The notes: generated from the letters alone by a model not told the origin. A stretch of 64,000 nt of DNA from Plasmodium coatneyi (GCF_001680005.1 NC_033563.1:806001-870000); one strand, 5' to 3'. Counted from the first letter of the stretch, positions 1-12,381 are shown. Numbers and translations: made by a program.

Positions 1-519
1 ATGTTAAAAAAAGGTTTGTTAAAAAAAGCTTGTTCGTAAGATTGGTTAGCCACATTTGCGGCAACGCTGTTCATTCATTCGTTTCTTTTTTTTGTTCCTC
101 CCTCCACTTTGCATTTTCGTGCTTGAGTAGATTATATGGGCATATTATTATGTGCACAGGTATGGGTTTACGTGCTTAACCTCCAGTAACCCAAATGACT
201 TGCTAAAGGAGATGTCCACAAAAGGGGGTGAAGGGTGTATAGACCCAACGCAGGAAAGCTATATGTTACAAAGTGCGTCGACCTGAAGTGGCAACCACGT
301 CACGTTGACTCCGTAGACACGCTCATGTAGCTTTAATTTTTTATTTTCCCTTTCTGTAAAGAGGTTTCGTTTGATCATATCATATTTGAAATATTTCTGT
401 TCTGTTCTTTTTTTTTGTTACCATTTCAGTTGTTTATACGTCCAACGTGTGCATTTACGTGTTTGCATGTTTCTGCACGAACTCTTTCAATACCTGTCCT
501 CCTGCCCACTCACTACAAA

Positions 520-1517
520 ATGGCAAAGGGGAGAGTCGTCAGTCTGCTCCTCCTCCTTGCAACGCTTGCATTGCTGCTACGAATCAGTGGATCCTCCATC
601 GGAATGGAAAATGACGCAGAAGAAGAAAAAGAACTCCAGCTCTCCAGGACAAAAGATGCCTACAGCTTTTTGGAGGCTTCCTTAAACGCCCTGGAAGTTA
701 ACCCCCCCCTTTCTCCATACGATAGAGTTAAGAGGAAAATATCTAACGCAGAATTGGGTTACATTCACCATGAGATGATGAAAAAATTGAAAACTGAAAA
801 ATTAAATAACATCACCAACATTAGAAATATCATCAGTAGGTGTGTCTCCGATTCGGTAAGTGCGGACCGAGGTTGGGGGCTACTCGCCGGGGGAATATAA
901 TCGGCTGAGATGTTCGCACATAGTATACCTTCATGGTAGGAGTTGCACCCCTTGTGATCACCCCCCATCATTACCTGACCGTTTTGCCCCCCCCGCAGAT
1001 CCAACACACGATGAGGGCCGCAACGAGTATCCTCGAGGAAGTCCTAAGCTACAACGAATTCTGCACATCCCTGGATGAACACTTTTCATACCTATACGAC
1101 GCAAACGTTGAATTCAAAAAAATAGTAAAGTCCTGCAGAACAGCAACGGAAGATGAGCTGAGGGCAAATTATTTATCCCTATATGTGGAGGACTTTAAAT
1201 TAATTTTACAAGAGTTAAAAAAACCACACATTTCATTCCACGATTTTGATGATATCTCAAAATGCATGGCTAAATTTTACCAATCCTTTATTTCCCCCTT
1301 TCAAGTGTATGTCTCTGATACATCATTTTATGCGAAATTTGTTGAAGCGTACACAAATCTAAATGGTCTTCACAAAGTAGACGATTTAGTTGAAGAGTTT
1401 CTTAAAACATTCAACGAACGCATGTCTACGGAAGAAATCACTCTCTTCTTTGGCGAACTATTCAGTGCATACACACGTTCTTTTTCGCACGGTCGGTGTT
1501 TATATCAACAAAAATGA
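520..1517 (+). CDS. Secreted conserved Plasmodium protein, unknown function
   Basis: Two exons, 520-855 and 999-1517, give 284 codons. The donor (TCG|GTAAGT) and acceptor (CCCGCAG|ATC) are consensus and the join is phase 0. The first 25 or so residues are a clear signal peptide: a short basic start, then a Leu-rich core (VVSLLLLLATLALLL), then small residues. The mature part is acidic and helical, with Cys at several places (SRCV, NEFCTS, KSCRT, SKCMA, GRCLY) and no transmembrane segment. I chose the ATG at 520 rather than the earlier one at 415 because it directly precedes the signal peptide. I do not recognise the family. A soluble protein of the secretory route (parasitophorous vacuole, apical organelle or surface) is an inference from the signal peptide only. 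A further 3' exon replacing the last residues cannot be excluded. Confidence 0.6.
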
Positions 1518-1580
1518 GGTAGCCATGCTGCCTCTTTTTTGCACACCGTTGCGCTTTTTTTTTTACAGCTATATGATTCT

Positions 1581-1628
1581 CCTGAACTGTTCATGCAGCT
1601 AGCTATTTTTTTTTTTTTTTTTTTTTTT
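1581..1628 (-). repeat. Dispersed TAGCTAGC/TGAAC palindrome element, copy 1
   Basis: On the minus strand the order is poly-A, TAGCTAGCTGCATGAACAGT, then TCAGG. It lies in the convergent gap between the secreted protein and the 1783-2730 gene. Copies sharing this core and its A/T-tract flank occur at 7821-7835 (partial), 14500-14566 (rearranged), 16441-16475, 19448-19477 and 22363-22395. Confidence 0.7.
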
Positions 1629-1782
1629 CACTACATTTTTGGCTAGCTTGACGCCATATGGACGTTGCAATTGTAAATAACTTTCGCGCAAAGTGGGAAA
1701 CACAAATTGGGCGATTTATTTTACACACATGGGTAGGGAGGTGGTTATGGAAGTGGTTGCCATGTAACCACACTCCGCGGCA

Positions 1783-2730
1783 CTACTGGTAGCTGAACTT
1801 GCGTACGCCCAGGGTCTCCTCAAACATACGCACGCTCCTGAGGATGAAATTGGAGTTGATGCGCCTCTCTAGTTGAGACACCTTCAGGGCGCGCTGCCAG
1901 TGCTTGTTAAACAAATATATGGAAATGAAAAAAGACGACACGAAAACCATTTGCGTCAGCCTACTGCTCAGCAGCTTCTTCAGTAGCATGTATAGAAACC
2001 CGTTGTTTTTTTTCTTGTTGTCCTGAATTTGGCTGATTGCATTGGAGGCCACTTCCGTTTTGTTGTTAATTATGATGTGTTGTGGAATCACCTTGGAAGG
2101 CCCCATCATGGTGTGGTTAGCTAATACTTGTTTTTGGAGGTTCACGTTCATAATTTGTAGTGCTATAACGTCGTTTTTTAGCTTTTTAAATTCTTCGTAA
2201 AAAAAGGTTTCTTCCTTGATCACTTGGTTGGTGTTTTCCGCGCAGAGCATTTCCTTGTCCTTGTGGCCATACGGCCGGTAGTCCAGGAAGGCCTTTCCGC
2301 GCCCGTTCAGGTGCATGTTGCAGTTGCCTTTGGTGAAGTTCCCACCAGCGTCGTCGTACAGAGCGTTCAGGTCGGGGTGCTCACCTTTCCCGCGATCGCT
2401 TCTGGAGCGGTCACTTCCGCTGGAGTCGTGTTTTCCACCTCCACCGTGTTTACCGCTTCTTTCTTGTTGCCCACTACGATCTTGCTGCGCCCGTGCAGTT
2501 CTCTCATTCGCAAAGTTGTTGTAGTACGAGTAAATCAGCTGATCATTCAGTTCTTTCTTCCTCCTATCGGGAAGGTGTGTGTCGGTGCTAAACGAATTCG
2601 AAGAAGGTCTCCCCACGTCCGGGTTCTTTCCCCCTTCATCACTTCTATACTTGGAACCATTTCTGTAGAGGCTGTTGAAAAGTCCGCTGTTCAGAAGATT
2701 AAATTTGGTCCTCAAAAAATAGTCGTGCAT
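1783..2730 (-). CDS. Conserved protein with C-terminal transmembrane segment
   Basis: Single uninterrupted frame of 315 codons on the minus strand. The N-terminal 150 residues are polar and low-complexity, including a Gly/Ser/Asp/Arg stretch with RSGQQERSGKHGGGGKHDSS-type repeats. A predicted coiled coil follows (EEFKKLKNDVIALQIMNVNLQKQ region, about residues 180-205). Near residue 265 is one hydrophobic helix (QMVFVSSFFISIYLF) flanked by basic residues and followed by about 40 residues. That layout suggests a membrane protein anchored close to its C-terminus with the bulk facing the cytosol; there is no signal peptide. I do not recognise the family and assign no function. It is divergent from the ribosomal-protein gene to its right and convergent with the secreted-protein gene to its left. 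Confidence 0.6.
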   Translation of the reverse strand: MHDYFLRTKFNLLNSGLFNSLYRNGSKYRSDEGGKNPDVGRPSSNSFSTDTHLPDRRKKELNDQLIYSYYNNFANERTARAQQDRSGQQERSGKHGGGGKHDSSGSDRSRSDRGKGEHPDLNALYDDAGGNFTKGNCNMHLNGRGKAFLDYRPYGHKDKEMLCAENTNQVIKEETFFYEEFKKLKNDVIALQIMNVNLQKQVLANHTMMGPSKVIPQHIIINNKTEVASNAISQIQDNKKKNNGFLYMLLKKLLSSRLTQMVFVSSFFISIYLFNKHWQRALKVSQLERRINSNFILRSVRMFEETLGVRKFSYQ

Positions 2731-4348
2731 TAGGGATTCGGTTGCAAGCGACTACTGCTGGATGGTGGGGGAAGGGGGGGCGTGCACACCAGCCGTTATC
2801 AACATGAACTGTGTAGAAATAGCCAAGGCTGCACAGAAAAAAAAAAAAAAAAAAAAAAAAAGAACAGAAAAAGAAACACAAATTATATAGGAATAAGGCG
2901 AACAGGTGAAGAACGAAGAGCCTGCTAAACAGACTCCCAAATAAGTAAAAAAACTAAACTTATAAATTCCAAAAGGTATTTAAAAAAAAAAAAAAAAAAC
3001 GAAAAAAAAAAATGATTACAAAACATGGGTAAATTATCTGCACACGTGGGCCACTCTGGGAGGGGTGGTCAGGTAGAACGAACAAGAACGAACGCACGCG
3101 GAACAACCACGCAGCAGTAAGAGGGGGGTTGTGGGAACCAGCCCGCGGGAAACTTGACTGACGGGACTGAGTCGACTAACGCGACTGACCCAATTCTGTC
3201 ATGCACATTTCCCTTGGGGTGAAGAAATTCCCTTTTTCTGATCGGGGGGAAAAAAGGGAAGGAAACGCGGAGTGGTGTAGAGCAAGCCGCAGAAAAAAAT
3301 TAGCCTCAAAATTAGCCGTAAAATTGGTCGTAAAATTAGGCGCAAAATTAACCGTATATTTAACAGACTGGCAGATAAGCCAACTGAACAGAGTAAACAA
3401 CGCGAGTAGTGTCATAACCCACATGCGCGATATGCGACGTGAAAACCACGACAGGGGAACGACTTCGTTGGATGGGAAGACCGCTTCTAATTAATGCTTC
3501 ATCACGGATTGATATAGGCAGGGGAAAAGGTTAGGGGAGGGGGGTGAAAAAGCGGCCCGGTAACCGAACGGACGTTAAGCCCAAGGTGGGATGGTTCCCT
3601 CGACGGGGCGGCCTTCACGGGCGCGTTGTCGAAACGTATTCACGCAAGCGCGCATGCACTTTAGCGGAGTGGGGAAATCTTCATAAGGGTGATTGCCCAA
3701 ATGGGTTTGTGAGGACTCTGCGTTACGTTGGGAATTCTCCAAATTTTTTTTTTTTTTTTTTTTTTTTTCACCTTGTGACGTTGGGCATTGAGACCACTTA
3801 CTAAAAAGTTCTATTTCGTTGCGCTTCTTTTCCGCACAGTCGTCTACACAAAGTGGTAAATTCCAGCACCTTCGAGGGAGGATACTTCTCGGGTGTGTGC
3901 ACGGTTGGGGAGAATGCCCAAAACACGGCACTTCAATCTACGTGGAAAAAATGCGCTTTGCTCCTACATGAAAAGGTTTCTCTGCAAAGAAGGGAAAGGA
4001 GGATACATTCATTTTCCCCCTTTTGCAAAAGTGAAATATCGCTACAGCGTGGCAGCTCGCCCGATTAATAAATAAAAAAACCAAACAGTTCTGCGTCACG
4101 TTCTGCGTCAGTATTTACCTTACAATTTCACTGATCATTTTCCAACCTCGGTTTTCCTCTGCATGGCGAAGGTGCGTGCTATGTCGAGGCCCAAAGGATA
4201 CATCATAAGTAAGTTGTGTGAGGGTGAAGCAAGGCCAAGTGAAGGGGAAGAAGCACAGGAGGGTCCTCACCCCTTCTTATGAACAGACGCAGCAGAGGTA
4301 ACCGCGAAGGAAACCGGACACTCCCCCAAAAAAGGGAAAAAAAACAAG
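2731..4348. other. Divergent intergenic region, no convincing gene
   Basis: Lies between two divergently transcribed genes, so it should hold both promoters. It contains poly-A tracts (about 2840-2862 and 2981-3012) and a poly-T tract (about 3745-3768). Open frames here are short, overlap on both strands and encode homopolymers. A possible upstream coding exon of the bL27 gene lies at 4163-4208: it ends in a GTAAGT donor and would join in frame to 4287. Confidence 0.5.
3297..3352 (+). repeat. Imperfect 12-bp tandem repeat
   Basis: About five imperfect units of the form aaaattagccgt / aaaattggtcgt / aaaattaggcgc. It lies in intergenic DNA and looks like a simple minisatellite. Confidence 0.6.
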
Positions 4349-5236
4349 ATGATGCCTCTACGCAGGTTCCATTTTTTAACCCCCCCGTATTGGAAGAATG
4401 GATTCTTCATTTCTTACGCACAAAATGGGGGACTCCCCAGAGGGACAATAACCTCGAGGGGTTTTCAAACCACCGCAGTGAGCCTCCCCCATAGAGAAAA
4501 CCAACCAAGCAGAATGAACCTGTCAGTACAAAAAAAAACAATATGTACTACCCTCACCAAGTGTTGTGTGAATGTCCACCCGTACCTGTTTCCCCCCCTC
4601 GGGATGGTCCCCAACAGGGTTCGCCATAACATCAACAAAGGGGAACAACACACAGACATTACAAACTCGCTACTCATATTTAAGCGTTTTAAAATGGTGA
4701 AGACAAGTTCCTACAGAAGGAAAAGTAGGAGCTCTCCTAATGGACAAGGCCAAAAGGCAAAAATAGGAATAAAACGGTTAAGTGCTGAATACGTAAAAAC
4801 AGGACAACTTTTGGTGAAGCAAAGAAAAATCATTGCTTTCAGTTTAGAAAAAAAGACACGGAGACGGAATTTTAAATACTACCCTGGGGAACACGTTAAG
4901 GTTACAAAAAACACAAGTTTAGTAGCCCTCACGAATGGAAGAGTAAAGTACACATTCCATGTTACGCAAAACGTCCTCATCGTGAATGTACTTCCCGAAG
5001 AGTTAGATGAACTCAGGGAGGAAGATTTATATAGATACAGAACCGAGCATGTCAGATCGATGGAGGAGAATAGAAGTCTCGTTTACCTTCGAATGAAACA
5101 CGTGGTCAGCTTCCCCCCGACTAAACAAACGCAGTTTAGGAAGCCACCGCTGCGGCCACAGTTTCTGGCAAAGTACGACATCGAAGACAATCCGACGCTG
5201 AGGGAGGTGCCCGTGTTGTATCACAAGCCGGACTGA
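4349..5236 (+). CDS. Organellar ribosomal protein L27 (bL27), probably mitochondrial
   Basis: 295 codons in one frame. Residues about 140-205 match the bacterial L27 fold pattern: a TGQLLVKQRK stretch, then YYPGEHVKVTKNTSLVAL, then NGRVKYT. These correspond to the GxIIVRQRG, HPGxNVGxGxDxTLFAL and DGxVKF blocks of bL27. The 115-residue N-terminal extension starts MMPLRRFHFLTPPYWKNGFF, which is basic and free of acidic residues like a mitochondrial presequence; an apicoplast bL27 would need a signal peptide, and none is seen. The C-terminal extension (LREVPVLYHKPD end) is typical of mitochondrial L27s. A small upstream exon at 4163-4208 (MAKVRAMSRPKGYI...) could join in frame through GTAAGT and an acceptor at 4286, giving 331 residues. 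I prefer the shorter form because it exposes the presequence. Confidence 0.75.
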   Translation: MMPLRRFHFLTPPYWKNGFFISYAQNGGLPRGTITSRGFQTTAVSLPHRENQPSRMNLSVQKKTICTTLTKCCVNVHPYLFPPLGMVPNRVRHNINKGEQHTDITNSLLIFKRFKMVKTSSYRRKSRSSPNGQGQKAKIGIKRLSAEYVKTGQLLVKQRKIIAFSLEKKTRRRNFKYYPGEHVKVTKNTSLVALTNGRVKYTFHVTQNVLIVNVLPEELDELREEDLYRYRTEHVRSMEENRSLVYLRMKHVVSFPPTKQTQFRKPPLRPQFLAKYDIEDNPTLREVPVLYHKPD

Positions 5237-5367
5237 GGCTTCCCCAAGGGGAAATTGTATATATGCACATAGCAATGGCAACTAATTGGCAGTGCTTTGC
5301 TCTCTTGTCATGTCCTTCCTGAAGGTGAGACCCCTTTTGCCAGTTCGACCGCCTAGTTACCGAATGG

Positions 5368-8300
5368 CTAGTCATCGTGGTCCTCCCCAACCATGCGCGC
5401 GTAGAACCCGTTGAAGAAAAACCTGGTGTAGATGCACTCCAGGGGCCCGCTCCTAAACTCCCGCACGTGCAGAATTAACTCGTTCCTGTTGGCATAGAAG
5501 GATCGGATAAACTCTTGGACCTCTTCACAAGTGAGTAGAATGATGTTCCGTTCCAACTGCTTGGTGTGCTCTTGGAAGGTCTGCAAAAAGTTCACGGGTT
5601 CATTCGCCTCCACATCGACCCACGTTAAGGAATCCATAATACGCTTAAACACATGCACCAGGTTAACAATGTTACAAATAATTCTGCTTAGAGAAGCAAA
5701 TTCAGAAGACAAGAAGGAGAAATGATACAGCTGCTCAGCTAGCCTTTTGTGGAATTCAATCAAAGTAGAAAACCTTCCTATCTTCAGCACATTATTAAAA
5801 AAAAGAAAGTAGCTCCGAACGATATGCGTGTTGACGATGTAGTCGTAAATGCTGCCAAGAAGGAAGTCCATTTCTGCTCTTATCTGATTTAGGTCTTTCA
5901 ATAACTCACTCAAAATTCTTACGTGGCTGACGAATTTATGCAAACTTGGATGGCGCGTAAAATGCACATCAAATCCGATGCTGAGGAAACGTTCCCCCGT
6001 TAAGTGTGCGTTGCAGGTGTTTCTTGAGAGCAGGCAGTTCCTAACAGGGGTGCCATTGAGCTGCTCCTCATCACTATCCCCACTGGAGGCATTCCCCCGT
6101 GCAATACTGTTAATCACATCCATGAACTTAAAGTCGCTTGAGCGGAAGTGCCCATCCCCCTTCCTTATCTTCCCTTCCCCTGAATCAGTGTCTTTCCTTC
6201 TGTACTGATAAACCAGCGGCTTGGAAAAACGCCTAAAACTCCCAAAAATACCGTTCAAACTTTGACGCGTAAAGTACAGAAGACCTGTTAATCTATACAC
6301 ACTGGTATAGCACCTCACAACACTTTCGTCGAAAAAAAAATTTAACGGGTGAGGAATTTCTATGTACACATGGATGTGCGCAAACTTGGTGCATACATCT
6401 GTTTCGGTGTAGCAATAGCTGTCTACTCGGTGGTGAAGCAGTTTTGTACGTCTTCCCGTGGATTGCGTCGTTACTGCGGTAGATGCATCTATACCGTCGT
6501 GCCTATCGTAGGAGGGATCACCATCATAATTGTTGCTACTGAAGATGCCACTGTTCGGACCGTCCGACTTGCCCTTCTTGCTACCCAAGAGGGATGAGAA
6601 AACTCTGTGCTTCCCCTCCGTTTCGAAAAACATGGCGCACTTCAACAGACAAACAAACGCTAGCAAATTATGCTTGAACAAAAAGGACCACACGAGGATC
6701 CTATTGACGTTATCGTAGTGCTCCTTAATTGGACTGTACAAATTTTTGTACAAGAAATAGTTGACGCTTTTAAGGTCAATTTTGGCTGAACCGAGCAGAG
6801 GGAGAAGAGAACTCTCTGTCGCATTATCCTGGGGAGAATCCCACGGGTTGTCTTTACTTCCTAGGTAGCTTCCATTCTCACTACCTCGGGGCTGCACCCA
6901 TTTGGTCCACTTTGCAACTTTCCCCGTTAAGGCATGCCCGTAGTGGGATCTCCTTCCCAACTGCACCGCACTGGATAGCTCCTCCCCATCATCCTCGTAA
7001 TCTATGCGGAACGTTGCCATGTTTCTTCGCTCCTCGGAAATGTTAACCTCGTCGAGTGGCACATTCGTGGTTAGGCTGAATGGGGTGCGGGCCTCCCCAC
7101 CGTCTGGTTGTTCCTTCTTAACAACACAATGTAAGTGATACCATTTTGAAGGCACCTTGTTCCATGCCCTGTCACCACGGTGAGAAGACGCAGTTGTGTC
7201 ATCGGAGAGAGGGAACGAAGTAACGTCAGTACTCCAGTCGGATGAGTCTTCTTCCTCTTCCTTCGGATTTGCCTCTCTCCTACCAAGGCGTGTTCTATCG
7301 CGTCGTTCCATACGCAGTTGTCTCCCACCACCTGGCTTCTTCCCCCGCTTTGCAATGATCCTTAATTTTATTGACTTCTTCACTCTGCACGTATGGAGGG
7401 CATTTCCCCTGCTCGCATTTTCCGTGGTTACATACTTGTCCAACAGATCAGTTGCGCTGTTGTCATCACGATGGGTGGTTGCACACCTCATAGGAACAGC
7501 GGGATGACTGAGGGCACTGCGGAAGGAGCGCATGTACCGCTGTAAACGCTTCCTTATATCCCTCCTCGTTCTGGAAAAAACATCTTTTGCACCCTCTTCA
7601 TCATTCCAATGTTCGATAAAGATATTTTCGAACCGTTCACTTGGACTTTTCAACTTCTTGCGATTGGGGTTTGTGTGCAGAAGAAAAAAATGCTCCAACG
7701 TGGCGGCCGACAAGGAGCACAACAAGTTTGGAAGGTCCTCATATTTAGCACTTCCCATTTGGTTTACATGTACACTCGCGTGTTGATCACTTTGGGTAAT
7801 TTTTTTTTTTTTTTTTTTTTTTTTTGGCTAGCTGGTTTTTACTACTTGAGATTTTGGGAATGGCTAGCTGGAAGTCTTCTTCGCTGATTGACCTTAAAAT
7901 TCTGGACAACTCACCTGGAAAGGAGAAGGGCGTGACGACGGTGTAGAAGTGCTCCACCCAACTGGCAGATGAACGTGGCACCTGCGCGACGGCCACCTGT
8001 ACACCTACCTGCTCTGTAAACAACCCCTATGGCGTACTTTAAAAAAATGGGAAGTGAAAGACACGAATCGGAGAGGAGGCTCCCCCGGTCGTAGTATCTG
8101 ACTCCCTTATGCAGGACGAAAAAGAACTGCCTTACCGCATGCTTGCTAATTATATACTCGTAGTGGAAGTCCCTGTTGACCCCCAGGAAAACATATGCGT
8201 AGAGGAAGTGCAACAACGGTTTTACTATGCGCAGGAAAAGATACTTGCACATTTTCGCTAGGTGTTTCCTCCTATTACTGAGGAAGAGGTAGTAGTACCT

Positions 8301-11300
8301 GTAGACGTAACTCAGCAGTTCGCTGCCCCTGGGGAAAATGAACAAATCAACACGGTTACCATAAACCATTCGATTCTCACAGTTACCATGCATTTTACAA
8401 TCACCCCGATTGTCTGTTCCCTCCCCCCGAGGTTTGTGGGACAACCCATAAATAACGTTAAGGAGGGAATTGTACTCCGTCACTTGCTTCAGATTCGTAT
8501 TGCTTGTCCCATCGGGTGGTAGCGCATCAATCGGGGGGATGTTATAAAAGACGAAATATTTTTTTCGAAAGACTTCCTCCTTTTCGTTAGTATAACTAGA
8601 ACAGAGGAATGCCAGAAGTTCGATGCACTCCGTGTGCCTCTTAACTTTGTTGTATATATCCATGGGGGTGTTAGCATTTCCCTGCAGAATGACCCTCCTT
8701 GTTTGTTCTGAATATCGGTGTAGGTACTTGGCCACTGAGTTAATAAACGTGGTGAATATTTCTCCCATGGGGATTATGTCTTCCTCGTTATAACATGGTC
8801 GGCTTCGCTCTTCCTTCCTTCTTCGGTGTGGGTCTCTCGAAGTTGTTCCATGCCGGCAGGGAGCAACACCTGAACTATCACCACTGATACTGTCACCACC
8901 GTTGTCACCGTCGAGCCCCTCTCGGAAAAGCAACCCAGAAAAGACACTCACGAACGCCTGCACGTACCGCACCAGCGTGCCGACCCTCGCGAAAAACAGG
9001 AAGAGGTGAAAGTATCTCTGGTAAAAGGGGGACGAAAACATATTTCGGAAGGGCACAAAGCGAAGGCGGAAAATTTTCTCCTTTTTCTTGTCCAGCCAAA
9101 AGGCAATACCATCATTAACACATACGAAGTTCTTACTGATGTAGATGTTTCCCCTTCTGAACCTGTTTAAGCCTTTCTTCTTCACGTGAGGGGCGTCTTT
9201 CCATTTTTGCTTCCCCCTTTGCGCTCTACTCACATAGCTATGTCGACTGGGAAACATTTCGCTCTCATGTCCAAGTAGACACGCCATAATATCATGCTTG
9301 CATGTGCTTAACAGCTCTTCCTTCCCCCCACGCCAAGGCTCATTTATACGTAGAAAATGAAAAAAACGTTTTAGAGAAAAAAAACGGTACTCCTCTATCC
9401 TACTGTTTAAGCTGCAAATGACATTCTTGTGGAGCGTAACATAAATACTGTTAATGATGCTTAAAAAGTGTGTTTTGTCCTTTTTATTTTTTTTTTTATT
9501 TTTTTCTATTGCGTTGAGGGAGCATGTGTCATTTGCATACGACTTGTGCCACAGGTAGGGTTGCTCTGCGTGGGTGGTTTCTCCGTCGGGAAGGTAATGT
9601 TCCCTTCCCCCTACACATCTCGTTTTTACATTGGTTAAAAAATACTTTCCCCTATCCTTTTTCATATTCTGTGTGTAGTTCCTCGTTATATATTTGTACG
9701 GGGTGATGGTTTCTCCTTCGATCTTGCTTAGCTGTTCCTCCTGGTAGATGTCTGCTTCCCCCAGGGTGAGAGCATGCCACGCGTTCTTCCCCCCCGGGGG
9801 CAACGGCGGAGGGGAACACTCTTCGTGGCTGCTATTCATAATAGGAACACCGCAATGTACCTCCCCCCAAATGTTCTCCCCGGTGTTGGTCATCTCTCCA
9901 TCGTTAAAAAGGCTAAAGTTGTAATAAGAGGCCTCCCTAGTGCTCATCTGTGGCACAGACAAACTGTCTAGCGTGTATTCCCCCCCCGATGTTCCATAAC
10001 CACCGGTGAAGTCCGTGAAGATGCCTCCGTTCTGATGCATCGATATGTCACTCACGTTTGGAAGAAGCAGCGTAGAGTAGTTTCCGCTTGCTAGGCAGGG
10101 CGTGTTCCACGTGGGGAATTCCCCATTAGAACCTCGCTCAATGGGTATGAGACTCCCCATGTGGAAAACAGTCCCTACATTGTTATCCCTACCGTTGTGG
10201 CTACCACCACCCCCTTGGGCGCTCCCCCAAATGTGATGCCCACACTTCAACGTCAGCCCATCCAGCTCGTTCAGCTTGGCCACGAACCTCCTCGTGAATG
10301 CATCCCTAAAAGACGTAACGAAGTTACACAGAGAGTCATACACGTCTGTACTCAAGTCGTAGTTCAACTCATGGAAGTTTATTTTCACCCGTAGGAGGAA
10401 AAGAACGTTGTAGGAAAATTTAGACAAATTGCTAATTCGTAGGTCCCCATCAAAGGTATTTAAACTGTACAGGTCCTTTCTCTCCACACGTGTATGCTCA
10501 TATGACTTGTCTGTTGAATATTGTTTGTCTCCCCCGTTGGTACTGCTCGACGTTGTTAAATCGGACAGTAACAACAACAGGTTGAGGAAGCTCTCGTGGC
10601 AGGTGAGCTTTAAGACTGTCCCGTTTTTCATAGGCACGCTGTCCAACGAAAAGTAGGCCTTCATGTAAAGGTACAGGCAGATAAAGTCTAGGTAGCACTT
10701 CCTTTCCAGCAGGACCAGACAGCAGGCAACCATCGACGTGTATACCTGCGGGGAGAGTGTGTCCTTCCCAAGTGCGCCCCCCAGGAGGAAGGAGTCCTCC
10801 CCGTGGTCGGATGCGTCACCCCCTATCGAAATATCGTTGGAGCAAGCATAGGCTGAACTGTCACCCATTTCCTGCTCGTCAGTGTTACATGCATCGCTCA
10901 TATCGTATGTCACACCCACCCTACCCACAGACGTTTCACCCTCCGCGTAGTGGCGCCTGAGCACATCGTACAAGTTTCTACCGCCACCTGCATACATATC
11001 GAAGGCGTACTGATTCCCCACGTAAAGCACCTCATACTTGTACCGGTAACTGTAAAAGGTGCGGAACAACAGGAAGTTCACTTTCGTCTTGTGCAAAATA
11101 TTTGCATAAATGAATCTCTTAATTTCGTACCGGATTCGTCTTAATGTGTTTCCATCTTTTATCGGATAGGACTTTGCTTCGATGCAACTCCACTGGTCGA
11201 TTAGCCTCACTAAAGACAGGTTGGAGGAGTCCCTTTTGGGCTCTCCATGTAGGCGGCTGTGATGCATGACTCTCATTGTTCGTATTTGGGGAGGTGACGC

Positions 11301-11318
11301 GGGCATGATCAGGTGCAT
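5368..11318 (-). CDS. Probable gamma-tubulin complex component (GCP/Spc97-Spc98 family)
   Basis: Two very long minus-strand frames appear to be one spliced gene of roughly 1,900 residues. Exon 1 runs from about 11318 to 8009 and ends CAG|GTAGGT in phase 1. A small exon at 7914-7846 follows the strong acceptor TTCTCCTTTCCAG. The last exon starts near 7750 and stops at 5368; its acceptor could not be resolved in frame. Family clues are: VKPLLHFLYAYVFLGVNRDFHYEYII followed by LPIFLKYAIGVVYRAG, resembling the GRIP1 segments around the DPxxEFF motif and the PxFL...IL..GK motif; PLNFFFDESVVRCYTSVYRLTGLLYF, resembling the GRIP2 P-L-x-hydrophobic...Y...FR.L..L block; and a helical C-terminus with a VNTH.VRSYFLFF stretch like the H-x-x-F-L helix. 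Such proteins nucleate microtubules at the spindle pole. Low-complexity Ser/Gly/Asn inserts are typical of Plasmodium. The family call is inferred from motifs, not a search; ATGs at 11306 and 11276 are alternative starts. Confidence 0.5.
7801..7835 (-). repeat. Partial dispersed TAGCTAGC element in an intron, copy 2
   Basis: Poly-T (25 bases) joined to GGCTAGCTGG on the + strand, inside the second proposed intron of the gamma-tubulin-complex-like gene. The TGAAC palindrome half is missing. Confidence 0.45.
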
Positions 11319-11760
11319 ACGCTCAAAAGGCACAAAAAATGTTTGGGCGAAAAGAAACGTCCAGTGACACCCCCCTCTGCTGTTGCCTCCACCCAGTTTT
11401 GAAGAAACTCCCCTTTTGGGCCACTTAAACGGAGAGTAAACGAAAAAAAAAAAAAAAAAAAAAAAATGGTGATGTCCCGCCCCAGCTAACCTCTCCAAGT
11501 GTGTGTTCCCGCGGTGTTCACATAAAAAGGAGGGAAGGGAAGCCCCGTTTTTGTCGTCCCATCGGTAGAAGCATAAACCGATCGACAAACGCGGGACTGG
11601 TCAAAAATTATCCTACGTGATGAAGGCACATGCAAGTGTGTATAGATATGGACCAACGCTGCTGGAGATGCTTCTCCTCCGTTTGGGAAAATTTTACGAA
11701 AGGTTAGTTCAACCTGGGTGGCGGGCATAAAATAAAAAAAAAAATAGCAAGCTAAAACGG

Positions 11761-11796
<36 letters not shown>

Positions 11797-12381
11797 TTGA
11801 TGGAAGGAGTAGAAAGCATACCAAATGGAATGGTAAAGTGTCATGTAATCGATCTTTTCTCAAAGGTCACATTTTGACTTTTTCTTTTTTTGTATTATAT
11901 GTTCATATATAAAAGCGCATCGTCATATGGATGCTACTCTTGTGTTCCGTTGTGACGGTTTTTTTTTTCACCCACCCAAAGTGTTACCTTCGCACAAAGC
12001 GGAGAAAAGTCAACTTTCACAAGCCACAAGTCAACACATGGGGAGATGGAATCCCTTATCATTCTCCTTGGGAGACGTAGCATGTCCGACTAACGAGACC
12101 CTCCACGGATGTGCAATTTTTGCGTAGCATTTATTACACACGTGCGTGTGTGTATGCATACGTGACGACCACACCTTACGGTCTCCCATTTGAATTCAGC
12201 CTCCTTTGCGATTAATAACACAGGTGCTGCATATGTGATGAGCGCCTTCGCATTAACACACGTAGGATGAAACCGATGCTTCTCCTGCACCTCATATTTT
12301 ACATGTCTATCGGTAAGACGGAGAGGCACTTCCCCCGTTCCTCCGTGGTTGTTAGTGAATTCAAGTCCCAATGTTACGCGC
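11319..12381. other. Divergent intergenic region
   Basis: Upstream of the minus-strand gamma-tubulin-complex-like gene and the plus-strand small gene. It contains poly-A tracts near 11444-11466 and 11761-11793. Between them TAGCAAGCTAAAACGG (11745 on) may be a decayed copy of the TAGCTAGC element. An ATG at 12267 heads a short hydrophobic stretch (MKPMLLLHLIFYMSI) ending at a GTAAG donor, but its phase does not fit the next exon. Confidence 0.4.

Noticed and set aside
1..370. Possible upstream exon at the left edge
   Set aside because: Nothing but short AT-rich sequence; no splice site pair that joins in frame to the signal-peptide exon.
12267..12312. Signal-peptide-like exon MKPMLLLHLIFYMSI before the small gene
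   Set aside because: It ends at a GTAAG donor in phase 1, but the next exon is open only in phase 0, so the join would hit a stop. Kept only as a note.
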